The notes under the pieces are model-generated. The model made no database searches. It worked only from the letters and a program-made list of their open reading frames with translations, and had not been told where the DNA came from. This document shows positions 6,405 to 9,040 of a DNA stretch of 9,040 bases, one piece after another. Source of the stretch: Methylococcaceae bacterium UBA7658 (GTDB lineage Bacteria > Pseudomonadota > Gammaproteobacteria > Methylococcales > Methylomonadaceae); NCBI GenBank assembly GCA_002483425.1, contig DLHW01000009.1, positions 1 through 9,040 on the forward strand, in the 5' to 3' direction. Made by a program: the position numbers and the translations under genes. Position 1 is the first letter of the stretch. Every line of letters starts with the position of its first letter.

Positions 6405-7505
6405 TTAATGCCCTGGGACGCCTTTATCCAAGGCATTTATTTTGAGTATTAAAAACGGCGGCTTTGCAGTCTTTTCGCCCGCATTCAGGACGGCTGATCG
6501 ATGCAGTTGGTTAACCACGGCATACAACTCCCGGCCTGCACCGAAACTGAACGAATCCACCCATGCTAATTCCTTATTTTCAGCAATACGACGATAGTGG
6601 CGGTCAGGCGTAATCACCCCGATGGCATTCGCGGCCAAGTCGCCCAGATAGATGTTGTTGGCGTTGTCGATGGTGATGCCATCAGACAACGGTTTGTCAC
6701 TGTATCGCTCAATGTGTTTTCCCAATTCGACATCGTTTGTTGTCATGTCGGCTAACACTTGCGCCTTTAACCGATATAAGTTCTTGCCAGACATAGGGCC
6801 GAAATAAAGCCACTCCCCGTTATAATCCAACGTAATCGGGTTGACCCCAATCCTGGGTTTGATAACAGTTCCGTCCGCTGTTTTCATGGCAACGGCTTTG
6901 CCATCAATTTCCAAATCGTAAGGTTCTGGGACAAGGCTTGAATGCCCTTGCAACACCCGGCGACTGGTCTTTTTGTCAAGGTCAACGATGACAAAGGCCG
7001 CATCGCTGCCATTGGCAGGATCGGCGATGTAAATGCGCTGGCGTTGCTCGTCGATGGCAAAATCATTCACAAAACTGCCTTTTACTGAGACCGGAATCGG
7101 CAGTTCGATCACCTGGTGCAGCTTATTAAGGCGGCTATCCCAAGCGACTAACTTAGGTGTGGTATTGCTACGCATCCCGTTATCCAACATCCAAACAAGG
7201 CCTTTGCTGTCAGACCGGATGCCCAGCACGGAATCTAAGCGCACCTTTTGGCTTATTTGGGATCGGTCATTGAATTCTGGGTTAGGGAAAGGTGTTAAAT
7301 TTCCATCATTGACCACTTCCACAACAGAATATTTAGGCTGATAAAATTGGTGAAGGCTGACAATTATCCTGCCATCGACCGTCACCGTGATGTTACCGGG
7401 TGCAGCATCAAGACGTTTAACGATTTCATAGGAAGATTTTTCTGCTGCCGACAGCGGAAATGCCGAAGCGAATAAACAAATAACGGCTAACAATAGGGGT
7501 TTCAT
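6405..7505 (-). CDS. Secreted major royal jelly protein (MRJP)/yellow-family beta-propeller
   Basis: The 366-residue protein starts with a clear signal peptide (MKPLLLAVICLFASAFPLSAA, cleavage near residue 21), so it should be periplasmic or secreted. The mature part carries repeated propeller strands in the MRJP/yellow pattern: VDGRIIVS, LGIRSDSKGLVWMLDNGMR, VNDFAIDEQRQRIYIADP, NPITLDYNGEWLYFG, LSDGITIDNANNIYLGDLAANAIGVITPD and a final WVDSFSFGAGRELYAVVNQLH. No catalytic motif is obvious. Bacterial members of this family have no well-established activity; related six-blade propellers include SMP-30/gluconolactonase-type enzymes, which are a weaker alternative. It is the first gene of the leftward unit that continues into pxmABC and is divergent from a TetR gene. 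AGGTG precedes ATG 7505. Pairing with a Cu-MMO is unusual and suggests a periplasmic accessory or substrate/product-binding role, which is inference. Confidence 0.85.
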   Translation of the reverse strand: MKPLLLAVICLFASAFPLSAAEKSSYEIVKRLDAAPGNITVTVDGRIIVSLHQFYQPKYSVVEVVNDGNLTPFPNPEFNDRSQISQKVRLDSVLGIRSDSKGLVWMLDNGMRSNTTPKLVAWDSRLNKLHQVIELPIPVSVKGSFVNDFAIDEQRQRIYIADPANGSDAAFVIVDLDKKTSRRVLQGHSSLVPEPYDLEIDGKAVAMKTADGTVIKPRIGVNPITLDYNGEWLYFGPMSGKNLYRLKAQVLADMTTNDVELGKHIERYSDKPLSDGITIDNANNIYLGDLAANAIGVITPDRHYRRIAENKELAWVDSFSFGAGRELYAVVNQLHRSAVLNAGEKTAKPPFLILKINALDKGVPGH

Positions 7506-7578
7506 GGGTTACACCTACTTATTTAAGTCAATATTCATTTGGGCTTGAGCCAAATCTTTGGTATGGCATCCTCCCAAA

Positions 7579-7640
7579 CATCATTAATCTATATTTAGAT
7601 GATGTATAACATCTATAAATAGATTATACTTATAATCTAT
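7579..7640. promoter_or_regulatory. Palindrome cluster with divergent -10 elements, probable TetR operator
   Basis: Four overlapping inverted repeats lie between the propeller gene and tetR. They are ATCTA-N4-TAGAT (7587-7600), GATGT-N3-ACATC (7601-7613), ATCTAT-AA-ATAGAT (7611-7624) and a perfect 10-bp-arm repeat, ATAGATTATA-CT-TATAATCTAT (7619-7640). The last contains TATAAT on both strands (7631-7636 plus; 7628-7623 minus), fitting back-to-back -10 boxes. TATACT (7625-7630) is another plus-strand option. On the minus strand TTGACT (7648-7643) is a possible -35 but its spacing to TATAAT is only 14 bp. TetR proteins usually bind such dyads and repress both divergent genes; that this TetR does so is inferred from position. 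Confidence 0.65.
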
Positions 7641-7659
7641 AAAGTCAAGTGGATTTTTT

Positions 7660-8286
7660 ATGCGCCGATCAAAACAGCAAACCGCCGAAACCCGACAACA
7701 GATTATCGAAGCGGCATCTGCTCTTTTCCGTGAACGCGGGATTGAAGGTGTGAGTGTTGCGGAAATAATGGAGGAAGCAGGGCTGACCCACGGCGGGTTT
7801 TACAAGCACTTTGACTCCAAGGAAGCCTTGTTGAATGAAGCGGCTATCGCCGCCTTTAACGAATCGATGTGCGCCTGGGAAGCAACGCTCGCAAACCCGG
7901 AAAACGCCAGCCAATCCGTAGCTTCGTTGATTGATCAGTATTTATCCGAAAGCCATGCCGACGACATCACGCACGGCTGTCCGGTCGTTGCGCTGGGCAG
8001 TGAAATCTCCAGACGAACCAGTGACCTTAAACACAGTTTTGCTGCGGGCATAAAGGGGATGATTGATGTTTTCGAGCAGCAATTGAAAAACGAAGGCATT
8101 GCCGAAAGCCAGAATTTTGCCGTGGTGATCGTTGCCAATCTGGTCGGCACTATGATGTTGGCACGTTGCGCGGACAACGACAAGACCAAGGCTTATTACC
8201 TCAAGACCTCCAACGAGATGCTGCATCACCTGTTGTCGTCGTGCGCGGAGAAGGGGCAAAAAATAGGCGAGGACGAGTGGTCATAA
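7660..8286 (+). CDS. TetR/AcrR-family transcriptional regulator
   Basis: The 208-residue protein is a typical TetR repressor. The N-terminal HTH domain spans about residues 10-57: TRQQIIEAASALFRERG, then VSVAEIMEEAGLTHGGFYKHF with the GxFYxHF recognition helix, then SKEALL. The helical ligand-binding domain follows, carrying a HGCPVVALGSE segment (105-115) seen in one TetR C-terminal subfamily. Its Cys107 may be of interest for sensing, though this is speculation. The start at ATG 7660 has only a weak ribosome site (GTGGA) and lies 20 bp beyond a perfect palindrome. The gene is divergent from the propeller-pxmABC unit and is its most plausible regulator. The ligand is unknown. Confidence 0.94.
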   Translation: MRRSKQQTAETRQQIIEAASALFRERGIEGVSVAEIMEEAGLTHGGFYKHFDSKEALLNEAAIAAFNESMCAWEATLANPENASQSVASLIDQYLSESHADDITHGCPVVALGSEISRRTSDLKHSFAAGIKGMIDVFEQQLKNEGIAESQNFAVVIVANLVGTMMLARCADNDKTKAYYLKTSNEMLHHLLSSCAEKGQKIGEDEWS

Positions 8287-8303
8287 TGGTTGTTAATAAC
8301 CAT
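8286..8303. terminator. Small hairpin right after tetR stop
   Basis: ATGGTT (8286-8291) and AACCAT (8298-8303) form inverted arms around a six-base loop immediately past the TAA. No T-run follows, so it is at best a weak 3'-end structure. The remaining bases to 8522, between convergent tetR and the hydrolase gene, show no ORF or RNA gene I can support. An A6-TAC-T6 motif at 8506-8520 is the only other symmetrical element. Confidence 0.25.
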
Positions 8304-8522
8304 AGTTATATCAGTTAAGTGGTCTTAGTCGAACCTTTGAACAGTGGTGATGAAAAAGTGGGCTTTATAGACTCGGCTTCTTAGTTGTTAATGTTCGCCG
8401 CGTCGGCTAGACCATAGTCATACTCGTTGATGAGGCTCCGTCACCGCTTCGAGCAAACACATGGAAATGCCAAATAAGCGTTAGAAATAGCGTTTATGAA
8501 GTGAGAAAAAATACTTTTTTAC

Positions 8523-9040
8523 TTATTCTGTCTTAACTGCCTTAAAGAAACTGATGATTTCCTTATTCCGTCCAGGCCATTCTGGGTGTGGGCCGATGCC
8601 CTCGCAATACCAAGTCTGTACGCCGTTTTTGCAGCCGCTGTACGCCATACAGCCTTCAACGCCTGGAACTGGGGCAGTAAAAGGCAAAGGTTGCCCAGGC
8701 TTGAGGTCTAGGGCTTTTTGTTCAAGTTCTTGTTTGTAATAGCTTTCCCAGCCCCAGTTTTTGCCGGAATCTGGCGCTTTTCGGTCGCTGGCCTTGTAGG
8801 TTTTGGTCGTGCATTTATTGCAATTTGCCCACCATTCAATGGCTTCTTTGCCGTAGTTGGGGAACAGTTTGTCGCGGCTGCTGTGCATCAGCATCACGGG
8901 GGTAGGTTTTACACAGTTACGGTCTTCCAAATCTTCGCCCCGCATACCGACTGCGCTGGGTGCAATTGCGGCTGGAATGTGTTTGGTGCCGTTGAAAAAG
9001 GCGGTTCCCATTGCCACTGTGCCGCCATCGGAATGTCCGG
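8523..9040 (-). CDS. Alpha/beta hydrolase, PHB-depolymerase/feruloyl-esterase type, C-terminal part (runs off right edge)
   Basis: The reading frame enters from the right edge at codon position 3 and ends at TAA 8523, giving 171 residues. The first residues are GHSDGG, a GxSxG nucleophile elbow, so the catalytic serine is the third visible residue. Downstream, LMHSSRDKLFP supplies the expected acid (Asp) and GIGPHPEWPG the histidine, matching the layout of esterase/PHB-depolymerase (LpqC-like) hydrolases. Six cysteines, including NCNKC and GCMAYSGC, suggest disulfides and an exported protein, but the signal region is outside the window. A GTG at 9017 lies after the nucleophile and is not the true start. 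It is convergent with tetR and may be unrelated to the monooxygenase cluster. Substrate unknown. Confidence 0.8.
   Translation of the reverse strand, partial: GHSDGGTVAMGTAFFNGTKHIPAAIAPSAVGMRGEDLEDRNCVKPTPVMLMHSSRDKLFPNYGKEAIEWWANCNKCTTKTYKASDRKAPDSGKNWGWESYYKQELEQKALDLKPGQPLPFTAPVPGVEGCMAYSGCKNGVQTWYCEGIGPHPEWPGRNKEIISFFKAVKTE

Noticed and set aside
8506..8520. A6-TAC-T6 symmetry as terminator of the hydrolase gene
   Set aside because: The stem is only A-T pairs with a three-base loop, too weak to call.
1..9040. CRISPR array, tRNA, insertion sequence or attachment site
   Set aside because: No regularly spaced repeats, cloverleaf, transposase or integrase reading frame was found.

Overview
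The window most likely comes from a gammaproteobacterial methanotroph (Methylococcales type). The basis is a complete three-gene copper membrane monooxygenase (Cu-MMO) operon plus the start of a second PmoA-type gene within 6.5 kb, all close to the PmoA/AmoA/PxmA families. Genus cannot be fixed from the sequence.

Layout. Positions 1-374 (minus) hold the first 124 codons of a PmoA-family subunit running off the left edge. A divergent LysR regulator follows (620-1534, plus). Next come three small minus-strand genes: a DUF1993 gene broken by an in-frame stop (1620-2126), a short-chain dehydrogenase (2153-2869) and an AhpD/CMD-like protein that has lost its CxxCxxxH centre (2971-3453). The core is a complete Cu-MMO operon on the minus strand, transcribed A (6349-5606), B (5590-4367), C (4341-3565). 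The A-B-C order is that of pxmABC, not the canonical pmoCAB. Just upstream, in the same direction and 55 bp away, is a secreted major-royal-jelly/yellow-type beta-propeller protein (6405-7505). A TetR regulator (7660-8286, plus) is divergent from it, and the 154-bp gap between them holds overlapping AT-rich palindromes with back-to-back -10 elements. A partial secreted alpha/beta hydrolase (8523-9040, minus) ends the window.

How the genes may work together. The TetR protein probably controls the propeller gene and, by read-through, pxmABC. The A, B and C proteins should form an inner-membrane trimeric oxygenase with periplasmic PmoB domains. The CuB and CuC/CuD ligands are intact, but the His of the bis-His site in PmoB is Gln. 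The secreted propeller protein would share the periplasm with PmoB, which suggests a binding or accessory role, but this is inference. The SDR/AhpD-like/DUF1993 genes lie downstream of pxmC behind a hairpin and may be a separate unit. The real substrate of this Cu-MMO cannot be read from the sequence.

No tRNA, rRNA, CRISPR array, insertion sequence or integrase was seen. No intergenic stretch exceeds 300 bp; the longest are 375-619 (divergent control region) and 8287-8522 (between convergent genes).
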